Positions 1-8,876 of a DNA stretch of 64,000 bases are shown here, one piece after another. The translations under genes and the position numbers were made by a program. Below the pieces are notes generated by a model. It saw only the letters and a program-made list of their open reading frames with translations. It did not search any database and was not told where the DNA came from. The stretch lies in the NCBI RefSeq assembly GCF_003096715.1, contig NZ_QEOL01000031.1:1-64000 (forward strand), given 5' to 3'. Each line of letters starts with the position of its first letter. Within the stretch, counting starts at the first letter, position 1. This DNA comes from Paraburkholderia silvatlantica (GTDB taxonomy: Bacteria > Pseudomonadota > Gammaproteobacteria > Burkholderiales > Burkholderiaceae).

Positions 1-94
1 CGACGGCGATGATGCGGTCTTCGCCGCGTTCGTTCAGCGCCTTGACGATGTTGCTGCCGATGAAGCCGGCCGCGCCGGTGACGATGAGGGTCAT
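1..94 (-). CDS. hldD: ADP-L-glycero-D-manno-heptose 6-epimerase, N-terminal fragment
   Basis: Only the first 31 codons are in the window; the gene runs off the left edge. The protein begins MTLIVTGAAGFIGSNIV, the glycine-rich NAD(P)-binding turn of the extended short-chain dehydrogenase family, followed by a run compatible with HldD (LNERGED). HldD epimerises ADP-D-glycero-D-manno-heptose to the L-glycero form used in the LPS inner core. It lies directly downstream of the heptose kinase and ugd on the same strand, the usual envelope-sugar cluster. The family (SDR) is certain; the specific name rests on the N-terminus plus context. Confidence 0.85.
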   Translation of the reverse strand, partial: MTLIVTGAAGFIGSNIVKALNERGEDRIIAV

Positions 95-199
95 GATAGG
101 TCTGCGGTGAAGAGGTTCACGCGAGGTTGATCGCCCGCCGGAAAAACGCTGCGGAAATTCCGGCCGGGGTGCGAGCGCTGCGCGCCCGCGTGCACAACA

Positions 200-1204
200 T
201 TATTGAAAGAGCTCGTCGTAGTCGACGGTGGCCGTACCGAGCTTGCCGACCACGATGCCGGCCGCGCGATTCGCGAGCGCAACGCATTCGACGAGCGGCA
301 AGCCCGCGCCCAGCATGACCGCAACGGTCGCGATCACCGTGTCGCCGGCGCCCGACACATCATACACTTCGCGCGCGTCAGCCGCCGCGTGCAGCGCGCC
401 GTCGTCGGAAAAGAGCGTCATACCCTCTTCCGAGCGCGTGAGCAGCAGCGCGTCGAACTGCAGTTCGCGGCGCAGCTTCGTCACGCGCGCGTGCAGGTCC
501 TCCTCGGACTTCCACGTGCCCACCACCTCGCGCAGCTCCGCGCGGTTCGGTGTGATGAGGCTCGCGCCGCGGTAGCGCTCCCAGTCGTCGCCCTTGGGAT
601 CGACGAGCACCGCCTTGCCCGCGGCGCGCGCCTTCGCAATCATCTGCGTCACGTGCGTGAGGCCGCCCTTCGCGTAGTCGGAGAGCAGGATCACGTCGTA
701 CGTGGGCAGCAGCGCGTCGAAACGCGCGAGGCCGGCGAGCAGGATTTCGTGCGCGGGCGTGTTTTCGAAGTCCACGCGCAACAGCTGTTGCTGGCGCGAA
801 AGCACGCGCAGCTTGATGGTGGTCGGCAACGCTGGATCGCGCTCGAGATACGCATTCACATTGCTTTCGTCAAGCAGCTCGACGATGCGCTCGCCGGGCT
901 CGTCGTGTCCCACCACACACAGCAGGCCCGCATGGGCGCCGAGCGCGGCCGCGTTGCGCGCGACGTTCGCGGCGCCGCCCAGACGATCTTCCTTGCGCTG
1001 CACATGCACGACCGGCACCGGCGCTTCCGGCGAAATACGGTTGACGTCGCCGAACCAGTAGCGGTCGAGCATGACGTCGCCCACCACCAGCACGCGCGCG
1101 GTCGCGAGCTTTTCGCGCGGCACGACGCGCACTTCGGGCGCAATCGCGGCGGCAAGCGCGGTCACTCGTGCGGCTTCAGGCTGCGGAGTTTGCGAGATTG
1201 ACAT
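200..1204 (-). CDS. hldA: D-glycero-beta-D-manno-heptose-7-phosphate kinase (single-domain HldE/RfaE domain I)
   Basis: This PfkB/ribokinase-family kinase of 334 residues phosphorylates D-glycero-D-manno-heptose 7-phosphate at C1 in ADP-heptose synthesis. Visible motifs are GGAANVARNAAALG near residue 75 and the C-terminal anion-hole motif DVSGAGDTVIA, whose Asp is the catalytic base. There is no nucleotidyltransferase (HldC-like) domain at the C-terminus, so unlike the bifunctional E. coli HldE this is the stand-alone kinase form, and the adenylyltransferase must be encoded elsewhere. The start MSISQTP is chosen; it overlaps the 3' end of ugd by 29 nt, indicating a coupled operon ugd-hldA-hldD. 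An upstream Met nine residues earlier is possible. Confidence 0.9.
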   Translation of the reverse strand: MSISQTPQPEAARVTALAAAIAPEVRVVPREKLATARVLVVGDVMLDRYWFGDVNRISPEAPVPVVHVQRKEDRLGGAANVARNAAALGAHAGLLCVVGHDEPGERIVELLDESNVNAYLERDPALPTTIKLRVLSRQQQLLRVDFENTPAHEILLAGLARFDALLPTYDVILLSDYAKGGLTHVTQMIAKARAAGKAVLVDPKGDDWERYRGASLITPNRAELREVVGTWKSEEDLHARVTKLRRELQFDALLLTRSEEGMTLFSDDGALHAAADAREVYDVSGAGDTVIATVAVMLGAGLPLVECVALANRAAGIVVGKLGTATVDYDELFQ

Positions 1205-2573
1205 GGGGCCGCCCAATCGAATGATAGTCAATGCCGAGCTCCGCCATGGCGTCGGGCTCGTAGAGGTTGCGTCCGTCGAAGATCAGCGGTGCCTTGAGCA
1301 CCTTCTTCAAATGCGCGAAATCGGGCGCCTTGAAGGCGGTCCATTCGGTGACGATCACGAGCGCGTCCGCGCCCGTGAGCGCGTCGTCCTGGCTCGACGC
1401 GAACGTCAGACGCGCGTGCTGCTGCGGCGCCTGCGCGAGATCGAGCGCGAACACGCGCTGCGCCTCCTCGGCCGCGACCGGGTCCCACGCCGCCACCGTG
1501 GCGCCGCGCGAGAGCAGGTCGGCGATCAGCCGGCGGCTCGGCGCTTCGCGCATGTCGTCGGTGTTCGGCTTGAATGCGAGGCCCCACACGGCGAAGTGCT
1601 TGCCGGTGAGGTCATCGCCGCACACCTTGGCGATCTTCTTCACGAGCACTTCCTTCTGGCCGTGATTGACCTCCTCGACGGCTTCGAGCACGCGCAGGTT
1701 CTGGCCAGACTCCGCGGCAGTGCGGATCAGCGCCTGCACGTCCTTCGGGAAGCACGAGCCGCCATAGCCGCAGCCCGCATAGAGGAAGTGATAGCCGATG
1801 CGCGGATCGGAGCCGATGCCGCGGCGCACCGACTCGATGTCGGCGCCCACGCGGTCGGCGAGATTCGCCATCTCGTTCATGAACGAGATGCGCGTCGCGA
1901 GCATGGCATTGGCCGCGTACTTCGTGAATTCGGCGGAGCGCACGTCCATGTATATCGTGCGTTCGTGATTGCGGTTGAACGGCGCGTAGAGGCGCTTCAT
2001 CTTCTCGCGCGCAGCGGCACCGTTCTCGTCCTCGTCGAGGCCGATGATGATGCGGTCCGGGCGCATGAAGTCGTCCACGGCCGCGCCTTCCTTGAGGAAC
2101 TCGGGATTCGAGACGACCGAGAAGCGGTGGTCCACGCTATGCGCGAGCCCGCGCTTCGCCAGCTCCTCGGCCAGCACGCCGTGCACGCGCTGCGCCGTGC
2201 CGACCGGCACCGTCGACTTGTCGACGATCACCTTGAAGCCGTTCATGTGGCGGCCGATGCTGCGCGCCGCCTCGAGCACGTACTGAAGATCGGCCGAGCC
2301 GTCTTCGTCGGGCGGCGTGCCCACGGCGATGAACTGCACCTCGCCGTGCTCGACGCTCGCCGCGACGTCGGTCGAAAAGGTAATGCGCCCGGCCGCGCGG
2401 TTGCGCGCGATGAGTTCGAGCAGGCCCGGCTCGTGAATCGGGACGCCGCCGCCGTTCAGGATATCGATCTTGCGCGGATCGACATCGAGGCAAAACACGT
2501 CGTGGCCGATTTCGGCAAGACACGCACCGGTGACGAGGCCGACGTAGCCGGTACCGACAATGGTGATCTTCAT
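1176..2573 (-). CDS. ugd: UDP-glucose 6-dehydrogenase
   Basis: A 465-residue NAD-dependent UDP-glucose/GDP-mannose dehydrogenase that oxidises UDP-glucose to UDP-glucuronate, the precursor for surface polysaccharide and for aminoarabinose modification of LPS. The N-terminal Rossmann motif is MKITIVGTGYVGLVTG, and the catalytic cysteine is in GGSCFPKD near residue 260. The start is fixed by a GGAG ribosome site about 8 nt upstream (GGAGCGCCTATG). The 3' end overlaps the heptose kinase start. The position after lapB and before hldA/hldD places it in an LPS-related cluster. Confidence 0.95.
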   Translation of the reverse strand: MKITIVGTGYVGLVTGACLAEIGHDVFCLDVDPRKIDILNGGGVPIHEPGLLELIARNRAAGRITFSTDVAASVEHGEVQFIAVGTPPDEDGSADLQYVLEAARSIGRHMNGFKVIVDKSTVPVGTAQRVHGVLAEELAKRGLAHSVDHRFSVVSNPEFLKEGAAVDDFMRPDRIIIGLDEDENGAAAREKMKRLYAPFNRNHERTIYMDVRSAEFTKYAANAMLATRISFMNEMANLADRVGADIESVRRGIGSDPRIGYHFLYAGCGYGGSCFPKDVQALIRTAAESGQNLRVLEAVEEVNHGQKEVLVKKIAKVCGDDLTGKHFAVWGLAFKPNTDDMREAPSRRLIADLLSRGATVAAWDPVAAEEAQRVFALDLAQAPQQHARLTFASSQDDALTGADALVIVTEWTAFKAPDFAHLKKVLKAPLIFDGRNLYEPDAMAELGIDYHSIGRPHVNLANSAA

Positions 2574-2659
2574 AGGCGCTCCGGTGACAGATGCGGATGT
2601 TGGAATGACTGTGGGCGCGGCCGGCCAGGTGCCGGGCCGGGCGCGCGCGCCCTTAAGGC

Positions 2660-3835
2660 TCAGCTCGACGCGGGAACCGGCTCGACGCGGCGCGGCGCAT
2701 AGGTTTCCCAGCCGCTGCAGCCCGGACACTGCCAGTAGAAGAGGCGCGCCCGGAAGCCGCAGTTCTGGCAGGTGTAGCGAGGCAGGTTCCTGGTGCGCTG
2801 CTGGAGCAGCTTGCGCATCAGTTCGAGTTCGCCGCGGCGCGGCTCTTCGGCCGTGGCCTGCTGCGCTTCGAGCAGACGCGCCATGCCGGCGAGGTTCGGC
2901 GACTTCTGCATCTGCGTACGGGCGAGCGCGTGCGCTGCATCGGGGCCGCGCAGCGCGGCGACATACTTGTAGGCGACATCGAGCAGATCGTTCGACGGAT
3001 GCGCGTCAACCCACGTCGTGAGCAATTGCGCGCCCTCTTCGGCGCGGCCGAGCGTCTCGTAGGCCTTCATGACCTTTTCGGCAACGAGCGGCAGGTAAGC
3101 GGGATTTTGCGCCTCGACTTCGCGCCAGTGGCCGAGCGCAGTCTCGCAATCGCCGCTTGCCGCATCGACATCGCCCGCGAGGATCGTCGCGCGCACGTTT
3201 TGCGCGTTGGCCTTGAGCGCGAGCGCCAGTTGACGGCGCGCTTCGTCGGGCGTCTTCTGCTGCAGCGCTTCCTGCGCGAGTTCGCAGTGGAACTGTGCGA
3301 TCTCGAGGTCGAGCGACGCCGCGCCCATCGTCTCGAGGTGGCGTGCGGTGTCGATGCAGCGGTTCCAGTCCTTCTCGATCTCGTAGATCGCGAGCAGTGC
3401 GCGCTGTGCGCCGAGCGCGAAGTCGCCCGACTTGAGCTTGCCGAAGGTTTCTTCGGCGCGGTCGAGCATGCCGGCCTTCAGGAAATCCTGGCCGAGTTCA
3501 TACAGCGCGTGGTCGCGCTCGTTCACGGGCAGGTCGGAGCGCGAAAGCAGATTCTGATGCACGCGGATCGCGCGGTCGGTCTCGCCGCGGCGGCGGAACA
3601 GATTGCCGAGCGCGAAGTGCAGTTCGACGGTTTCGGGGTCGAGCTTGGCGACCTCGATGAACGCGTCGATGGCCTTGTCCGGTTGCTCGTTGAGCAGAAA
3701 ATTCAGCCCGCGAAAATACGAGCGCGGCAGGTTGGCGCTTTCGGAAAGCAGTGCCTTCAGGTCGTAGCGCGACGCCATCCAGCCGAGCGCGAAAGCCACG
3801 GGAATGACGAGGAGCCACCAAAAATCGAGATCCAT
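2660..3835 (-). CDS. lapB: LPS assembly regulator LapB (YciM), TPR/rubredoxin-like protein
   Basis: The protein has 391 residues: one N-terminal membrane anchor (about residues 4-22, LDFWWLLVIPVAFALGWMAS), a long series of TPR-type helices, and a C-terminal rubredoxin-like metal site with C356-x2-C359 and C370-x2-C373. In E. coli LapB works with FtsH to control LpxC turnover, balancing LPS against phospholipid. It follows lapA by 64 nt on the same strand, the canonical lapA-lapB pair, with ugd and the heptose genes downstream. Length and domain order match the family; identification is firm. Confidence 0.95.
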   Translation of the reverse strand: MDLDFWWLLVIPVAFALGWMASRYDLKALLSESANLPRSYFRGLNFLLNEQPDKAIDAFIEVAKLDPETVELHFALGNLFRRRGETDRAIRVHQNLLSRSDLPVNERDHALYELGQDFLKAGMLDRAEETFGKLKSGDFALGAQRALLAIYEIEKDWNRCIDTARHLETMGAASLDLEIAQFHCELAQEALQQKTPDEARRQLALALKANAQNVRATILAGDVDAASGDCETALGHWREVEAQNPAYLPLVAEKVMKAYETLGRAEEGAQLLTTWVDAHPSNDLLDVAYKYVAALRGPDAAHALARTQMQKSPNLAGMARLLEAQQATAEEPRRGELELMRKLLQQRTRNLPRYTCQNCGFRARLFYWQCPGCSGWETYAPRRVEPVPASS

Positions 3836-3899
3836 GCGAGCGATGGTATGAGCGGAAAATCAGCCGCACGCATTCAGGCGCGCGGCACGGCAATACAAA

Positions 3900-4193
3900 T
3901 CAGATGAGCGGCGGCAGCGGCGGCTCGGCGCTCGGCGCGGGCGTTTCACGCGCCACCCGCAAGTCGCGTTTGAGGCGGCCGTTTTCCATGCGCAGCCGGA
4001 ACACGCCGGGCAGCGCGGAAAGCAGCCCCGCCAGCAGCCCCACCACGAAAAACGCGAGGCCGATCAGGATCAGCGGGGCCTGCCACGAATATCCGGCCAG
4101 AAAGTTCAGCGTCGCGGTTTGCGTGTTGGCGAGCGCGAGTACAAGCAGCAGTACGAACACCAGCACACGGATCACCCAGGCGATCAATCTCAT
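3900..4193 (-). CDS. lapA: LapA family inner-membrane protein (DUF1049)
   Basis: A 97-residue protein starting MRLIAWVIRVLVFVLLLVLA, with two hydrophobic membrane segments (about 4-24 and 39-62) joined by the conserved ANTQ...NFLAGY region, then a basic/amphipathic stretch (MENGRLKRDLRVARE) and a proline-rich tail. LapA is co-transcribed with LapB and belongs to the lipopolysaccharide assembly module. A longer reading frame extends upstream, but this start matches family length and avoids non-membrane sequence. A terminator separates it from ihfB upstream, so lapA probably opens its own transcription unit. Confidence 0.88.
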   Translation of the reverse strand: MRLIAWVIRVLVFVLLLVLALANTQTATLNFLAGYSWQAPLILIGLAFFVVGLLAGLLSALPGVFRLRMENGRLKRDLRVARETPAPSAEPPLPPLI

Positions 4194-4372
4194 TGAAGGA
4201 TTCTCTTGGCAGTTGAGAAAGGCGCCGGCACGGCGGACATGCTGCGCCGCAGCACAAGCCGCGCCGAAGTGTCCCGTATTGTAATTGAACGGCTCGCGGG
4301 CCGACACGTGTGAGCGAGCAGTGAGCCAGCCAGCCCGGGTTGCCGGAACTAACCGCGTCGAAAAGGCGCAGA

Positions 4373-4412
4373 CGAAAAAAAAGCGCCGGGGTGTTCACCC
4401 TGGCGCCTTTTT
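4373..4412 (-). terminator. Rho-independent terminator after ihfB (possibly bidirectional)
   Basis: The stem GCGCC-G-GGGT / ACCC-T-GGCGC spans 4383-4406, flanked by an A-run at 4375-4382 and a T-run at 4408-4412. On the minus strand the hairpin is followed by eight or more T. It sits 75 nt downstream of the ihfB stop and upstream of lapA, so it ends the serC-rpsA-ihfB transcription unit. Confidence 0.85.
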
Positions 4413-4487
4413 ACCGGTCCATGCATTCTGGCCATCTGGCATTGACCGCCGACGACCGCAATCGCCCGATCGAAAACAATCGAACGC

Positions 4488-4811
4488 TCACAGGTCGTCG
4501 TCCGGCTCGTCCGCCTTCAGCGGCTCGCCCGAATTACGGTCCACGCGCTCGCGCAACTCCTTGCCCGGCTTGAAGTGCGGCACGAACTTCTCAGGCACCA
4601 GCACCTTTTCACCCGACTTGGGATTGCGGCCGACGCGCGACGGCCGACGGTTCAGGCCGAAGCTGCCAAAGCCACGAATTTCGATGCGATGGCCCTTGGC
4701 AAGCGCCTCGGACATCGCATCGAGCATCGTCTTGACCGCGAAATCCGCATCCTTGAGAACAAGTTGCGGAAATCGCGTAGCCAGCTGCGCGACCAATTCA
4801 GATTTGGTCAT
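4488..4811 (-). CDS. ihfB: Integration host factor subunit beta
   Basis: This is a 107-residue DNA-bending protein of the HU/IHF family. It starts MTKSELVAQLA and carries the beta-arm signature GRNPKSGEKVLVPEK, with the intercalating proline, preceded by IEIRGFGSFGLNRR. It has an acidic C-terminal tail (LKADEPDDDL) of about 12 residues beyond the E. coli protein. It partners with IhfA to bend DNA in replication, recombination and sigma-54 promoters. It lies 25 nt downstream of rpsA, the conserved rpsA-ihfB order of proteobacteria. Confidence 0.97.
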   Translation of the reverse strand: MTKSELVAQLATRFPQLVLKDADFAVKTMLDAMSEALAKGHRIEIRGFGSFGLNRRPSRVGRNPKSGEKVLVPEKFVPHFKPGKELRERVDRNSGEPLKADEPDDDL

Positions 4812-4836
4812 ACTTCAGCTTGCCCCCGTTTGAGGC

Positions 4837-6549
4837 TTACTGGTTCTGGCCGTCGAGCTTGGCCTTCAGCAGCGCGCCGAGGTTGGTCGTGCCGGTGGCA
4901 GCCTGACCCGAATCGGCCGACATGCTGCGCAGTGCTTCCTGCGTTTCAGCCGAGTCCTTCGCCTTGATCGACAGGTTGATGCCACGCGACTTGCGATCGA
5001 TGTTGATGATCATCGCGTTGACCTTGTCGCCTTCCTTCAGCACGTTGCGGGCATCTTCCACGCGGTCTTGCGCGATTTCCGAAGCACGCAGGTAGCCTTC
5101 GACGTCGGCGTTCAGCGTCACGACTGCGCCCTTGGCGTCAACCGACTTGACCACGCCGTCGACGATCGAACCCTTGTCGTTCACAGCAACGAAGTTGCTG
5201 AACGGGTCGCCTTCGAGCTGCTTGATGCCGAGCGAAATGCGTTCCTTCTCGACGTCGATGCCGAGAACCACGGCTTCGACTTCGTCGCCCTTCTTGTACT
5301 TGCGAACGGCTTCTTCACCCGCTTCCGACCACGACAGGTCCGAAAGGTGAACCAGACCGTCGATGCCGCCAGGCAGACCGATGAACACGCCGAAGTCGGT
5401 GATCGACTTGATCGCGCCTTGCAGCTTGTCGCCCTTCTTGAAGTTGCGGCTGAAGTCATCCCACGGATTCGGCTTGCACTGCTTCATGCCGAGCGAGATG
5501 CGGCGGCGGTCTTCGTCGATCTCGAGGACCATGACTTCGACTTCGTCGCCCAGCTGGACAACCTTCGACGGCGCAACGTTCTTGTTGGTCCAGTCCATTT
5601 CCGACACGTGAACCAGGCCTTCGATGCCCGATTCGACTTCGACGAACGCGCCGTAGTCGGTGATGTTCGTGACCTTGCCGAACAGGCGCGTGCCCGACGG
5701 GTAACGGCGCGAGATGCCTTCCCACGGATCGTCGCCCAGTTGCTTGATGCCGAGCGAAACGCGGTTCTTTTCCTGGTCGAACTTGAGGATCTTCGCGGTG
5801 ACTTCCTGGCCAACCGAGAGCACTTCGCTCGGGTGACGCACGCGACGCCATGCGATGTCGGTGATGTGCAGCAGGCCGTCGATGCCGCCGAGGTCCACGA
5901 ACGCGCCGTAGTCGGTGATGTTCTTGACCACGCCGTTGACGATCGCGCCTTCCTTGAGCGTTTCGAGCAGCTTGGCGCGCTCTTCGCCTTGCGTGGCTTC
6001 GATCACGGCGCGGCGCGACAGCACGACGTTGTTACGCTTGCGGTCGAGCTTGATGACGCGGAATTCGAGGGTCTTGCCTTCGTACGGCGTCGTGTCCTTG
6101 ACCGGACGCGTGTCGACGAGCGAACCCGGCAGGAACGCGCGGATGCCGTTGACCATGACGGTCATGCCGCCCTTGACCTTGCCCGTGATGGTGCCGGTCA
6201 CGAGTTCGTTGTTGTCGAGCGCCTTTTCCAGCGACAGCCACGAAGCGAGACGCTTGGCCTTGTCGCGCGACAGGATGGTGTCGCCGTAGCCGTTTTCCAG
6301 CGCGTCGATCGCGACGGAAACGAAATCACCCGCCTGAACCTCCACTTCGCCCTGGTCGTTCAGGAATTCCTCGATGGGAATATAGGCCTCGGACTTCAGG
6401 CCAGCGTTGACGACCACGAAGTTGTGGTCGACGCGCACGACTTCAGCGGAGATGACTTCGCCGGCGCGCATGTCCTGGCGGGTCAGCGACTCTTCGAACA
6501 GAGCCGCGAAAGATTCGGTATTGGGGGTGGAGGTTTGCAGGTCGGACAT
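4837..6549 (-). CDS. rpsA: 30S ribosomal protein S1
   Basis: A 570-residue protein with six S1 (OB-fold) RNA-binding repeats; the recurring ITDYGAFV / ITDFGVFI elements are visible. S1 binds mRNA leaders and is needed for translation initiation of most mRNAs. The start MSDLQTS is chosen by comparison with family N-termini; an in-frame ATG six codons upstream (MQIQIF) is the alternative. Neither has a clear Shine-Dalgarno sequence, as is typical for rpsA. It sits between cmk and ihfB as in many proteobacteria. Confidence 0.97.
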   Translation of the reverse strand: MSDLQTSTPNTESFAALFEESLTRQDMRAGEVISAEVVRVDHNFVVVNAGLKSEAYIPIEEFLNDQGEVEVQAGDFVSVAIDALENGYGDTILSRDKAKRLASWLSLEKALDNNELVTGTITGKVKGGMTVMVNGIRAFLPGSLVDTRPVKDTTPYEGKTLEFRVIKLDRKRNNVVLSRRAVIEATQGEERAKLLETLKEGAIVNGVVKNITDYGAFVDLGGIDGLLHITDIAWRRVRHPSEVLSVGQEVTAKILKFDQEKNRVSLGIKQLGDDPWEGISRRYPSGTRLFGKVTNITDYGAFVEVESGIEGLVHVSEMDWTNKNVAPSKVVQLGDEVEVMVLEIDEDRRRISLGMKQCKPNPWDDFSRNFKKGDKLQGAIKSITDFGVFIGLPGGIDGLVHLSDLSWSEAGEEAVRKYKKGDEVEAVVLGIDVEKERISLGIKQLEGDPFSNFVAVNDKGSIVDGVVKSVDAKGAVVTLNADVEGYLRASEIAQDRVEDARNVLKEGDKVNAMIINIDRKSRGINLSIKAKDSAETQEALRSMSADSGQAATGTTNLGALLKAKLDGQNQ

Positions 6550-6771
6550 AAAAATCTGGATTTGCATGGTTTTCGCTGCACTGCTGGCCAGTTTTGACCG
6601 GTGGTGCGTTGAGGCCGGAACGCTTACGCTCGCGGCACAGATGCAAAAGCCATACGGGGTTAAAGGGTTTAACATACGCCCTGTTTCTTTCCAGGGCACC
6701 AACGGGCACTGCTTACTGCTTTCGCTTACTGCCGCTTACTGCTATTCACTGCGCTTTGCCCCGTTCGTGGA

Positions 6772-7467
6772 TTACCGGACGGGCCGCAGTTGGCTCGCCT
6801 CCTGATACCACTGCACTACCTGTTCGACCGCCTGGTCGACGGAGAGCGCCGAGGTGTCAAGTAGCTGCGCATCCGCTGCAGGCTTGAGCGGCGCGGCCGC
6901 GCGGTTACTGTCGCGCGCGTCGCGTTCACGCAAATCCCGAAGCAAGTCATCCATATTAGCAGAAAAACCTTTTTGGATCAATTGCTTATGCCGGCGGGCC
7001 GCGCGGGCCTCCACGCTGGCCGTCAAAAACACCTTCAGGACGGCATCCGGGAAGATCACGGTGCCCATGTCGCGGCCATCCGCGACGAGCCCGGGAAGCT
7101 TGCGAAACGCCCGCTGGCGCGCCACGAGCGCACTGCGCACGGCGGGATGCGCGGCGATCATCGAGGCGCGGTTGCCCACTTCCTCGGCGCGAATTTCGTT
7201 CGAAACGTCGACGCCGTCGAGCTGCGCGAGCCCCTCGCGGAACGTGATATGGAGATCGTCGATCAGCTTCGCAAGGCTGTCGGCGTCGTCGGCCGCAATC
7301 GCGTAGCGCACGCTCGCGAGCGCCGCCAGCCGGTACAGCGCGCCGCTGTCGAGCAGATGAAAGCCGAGGTGCGCGGCGACCAGCGCGGCCACCGTGCCCT
7401 TGCCGGAGGCGGTCGGGCCGTCGATCGTGATGACGGGCGTCGGATAAAAGGGACGGGTCGATTTCAT
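6772..7467 (-). CDS. cmk: Cytidylate kinase
   Basis: The 231-residue (d)CMP kinase carries a P-loop GPTASGKGT near residue 16, the LDSGALYR and DGRDMGTVIFPDA substrate-binding motifs and a lid with RDARDSNR. It phosphorylates CMP/dCMP for nucleotide recycling. The start MKSTRPFYPTP is chosen; an earlier in-frame ATG would add 16 residues and overlap the aroA 3' end. The aroA-cmk-rpsA order is the conserved supraoperon. Confidence 0.95.
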   Translation of the reverse strand: MKSTRPFYPTPVITIDGPTASGKGTVAALVAAHLGFHLLDSGALYRLAALASVRYAIAADDADSLAKLIDDLHITFREGLAQLDGVDVSNEIRAEEVGNRASMIAAHPAVRSALVARQRAFRKLPGLVADGRDMGTVIFPDAVLKVFLTASVEARAARRHKQLIQKGFSANMDDLLRDLRERDARDSNRAAAPLKPAADAQLLDTSALSVDQAVEQVVQWYQEASQLRPVR

Positions 7468-7495
7468 GCGGCGAAGGTAGTCGGCTTCATTTGAA

Positions 7496-8800
7496 TCAAG
7501 GTTGCGCGAGCGCAAGGAAGCGCTCGAAATAATCGGGGAACGTCTTGCCGACGCACTTCGGGTCGTTGATGCGCACCGGCACGCCGCCGAGGCTCACGAG
7601 CGAGAAGCACATCGCCATGCGGTGATCGTCGTAGGTGTCGATCGCGGCATTCGGCGTCAGTTTCTCGGGCGGACGCACGATCAGGTAATCCGGGCCCTCT
7701 TCCACGTTCGCGCCCACCTTGCGCAGCTCCGTGGCCATCGCGGCGATGCGGTCGGTTTCCTTCACGCGCCAGCTCGCGATGTTGCGCAGCGTGGTCGCGC
7801 CGTCGGCGAACAACGCAGCCACGGCGATCGTCATGGCCGCGTCGGGGATCAGGTTGAAGTCCATGTCGATGGGGTCGAGCTTGCCGTGATCGTTGCCGAT
7901 ACCGCGCACCTCGATCCAGTCGTCGGCGACCGTGACGTTCGCGCCCATGCGCATGAGCGCCGCGGCGAACGCAACGTCGCCCTGGATGCTCGAGCGTCCC
8001 ACGCCTTCCACGCGCAGCGGTCCGCCGCCAATCGCGCCCGCGGCGAGGAAGTACGACGCGCTCGATGCATCGCCTTCCACCATGATCTTGCCCGGCGACT
8101 GGTAGCGCACGCCCGCCGGAATCTCGAAGCGATGCCAGCCGTGGCGCTCGACCTTCACGCCGAAGCGCTCCATCAGCTTGATCGTGATTTCGATGTAGGG
8201 CTTGGAGATCAGCTCGCCGTCCACCTCGACGATGGTCACGCCGTCCTTGGCGCGCACGAGCGGCAGCGTCATGAGAAGCGCCGTGAGGAACTGGCTCGAC
8301 ACGTCGCCGCGCACGCGGATGGGCGCCTCGACCGAAATCGGCGCCGGGCGGATGCGCAGCGGCGGATAGCCTTCGTTTTCTTCGTAATCGATCTTCGCGC
8401 CGATCTGGCGCAGGCCGTCGACGAGGTCGCCGATGGGACGCTCGTGCATGCGCGGCACGCCGTGAATGCGGTAGTCGCCGCCGTTCACCGCGAGCGCGGC
8501 CGTGAGCGGACGCACCGCCGTGCCCGCGTTGCCGAGAAAGAGATCCGCGCGCACCGCCTGGAACGCGCCGCGCGTGCCCTGCACGACGCAGGTGTCGTCT
8601 TCGCGCTTCAGCTTCACGCCGAGCTTTTCCAGCGCGTCGAGCATCACGCGCGTGTCGTCGGAGTCGAGCAGGTTCGTGATGGTCGTTTCGCCCTCGGCCA
8701 GCGCCGCGAGCAGCAGCACGCGATTCGAGATGCTTTTCGAGCCGGGCAGACGGATCGTGCCGGACGCACGGGTGAACGGTCCGAGATCGAGGTGTTCCAT
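7496..8800 (-). CDS. aroA: 3-phosphoshikimate 1-carboxyvinyltransferase (EPSP synthase)
   Basis: A 434-residue enzyme of the shikimate pathway that transfers enolpyruvate from PEP to shikimate 3-phosphate. It starts MEHLDLGPFTRASG and shows LPGSKSISNR (phosphate-binding Lys/Ser), LGNAGTAVRPL, and the C-terminal DYDDHRMAM-type motif (TYDDHRMAMCFSL). The reading frame stays open upstream into tyrA, but the start at this Met gives the standard length. It is part of the pheA-hisC-tyrA-aroA-cmk run. The PEP-site LGNAGTA motif has no change typical of glyphosate tolerance. Confidence 0.96.
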   Translation of the reverse strand: MEHLDLGPFTRASGTIRLPGSKSISNRVLLLAALAEGETTITNLLDSDDTRVMLDALEKLGVKLKREDDTCVVQGTRGAFQAVRADLFLGNAGTAVRPLTAALAVNGGDYRIHGVPRMHERPIGDLVDGLRQIGAKIDYEENEGYPPLRIRPAPISVEAPIRVRGDVSSQFLTALLMTLPLVRAKDGVTIVEVDGELISKPYIEITIKLMERFGVKVERHGWHRFEIPAGVRYQSPGKIMVEGDASSASYFLAAGAIGGGPLRVEGVGRSSIQGDVAFAAALMRMGANVTVADDWIEVRGIGNDHGKLDPIDMDFNLIPDAAMTIAVAALFADGATTLRNIASWRVKETDRIAAMATELRKVGANVEEGPDYLIVRPPEKLTPNAAIDTYDDHRMAMCFSLVSLGGVPVRINDPKCVGKTFPDYFERFLALAQP

Positions 8801-8876
8801 GAGCGTGTCCTGAGAATGCCTTGGGTTGCAGCCTGTTTTTTGCGGCGCTCGCGCCGCCGTGCTGGGTCCTGTTTGC

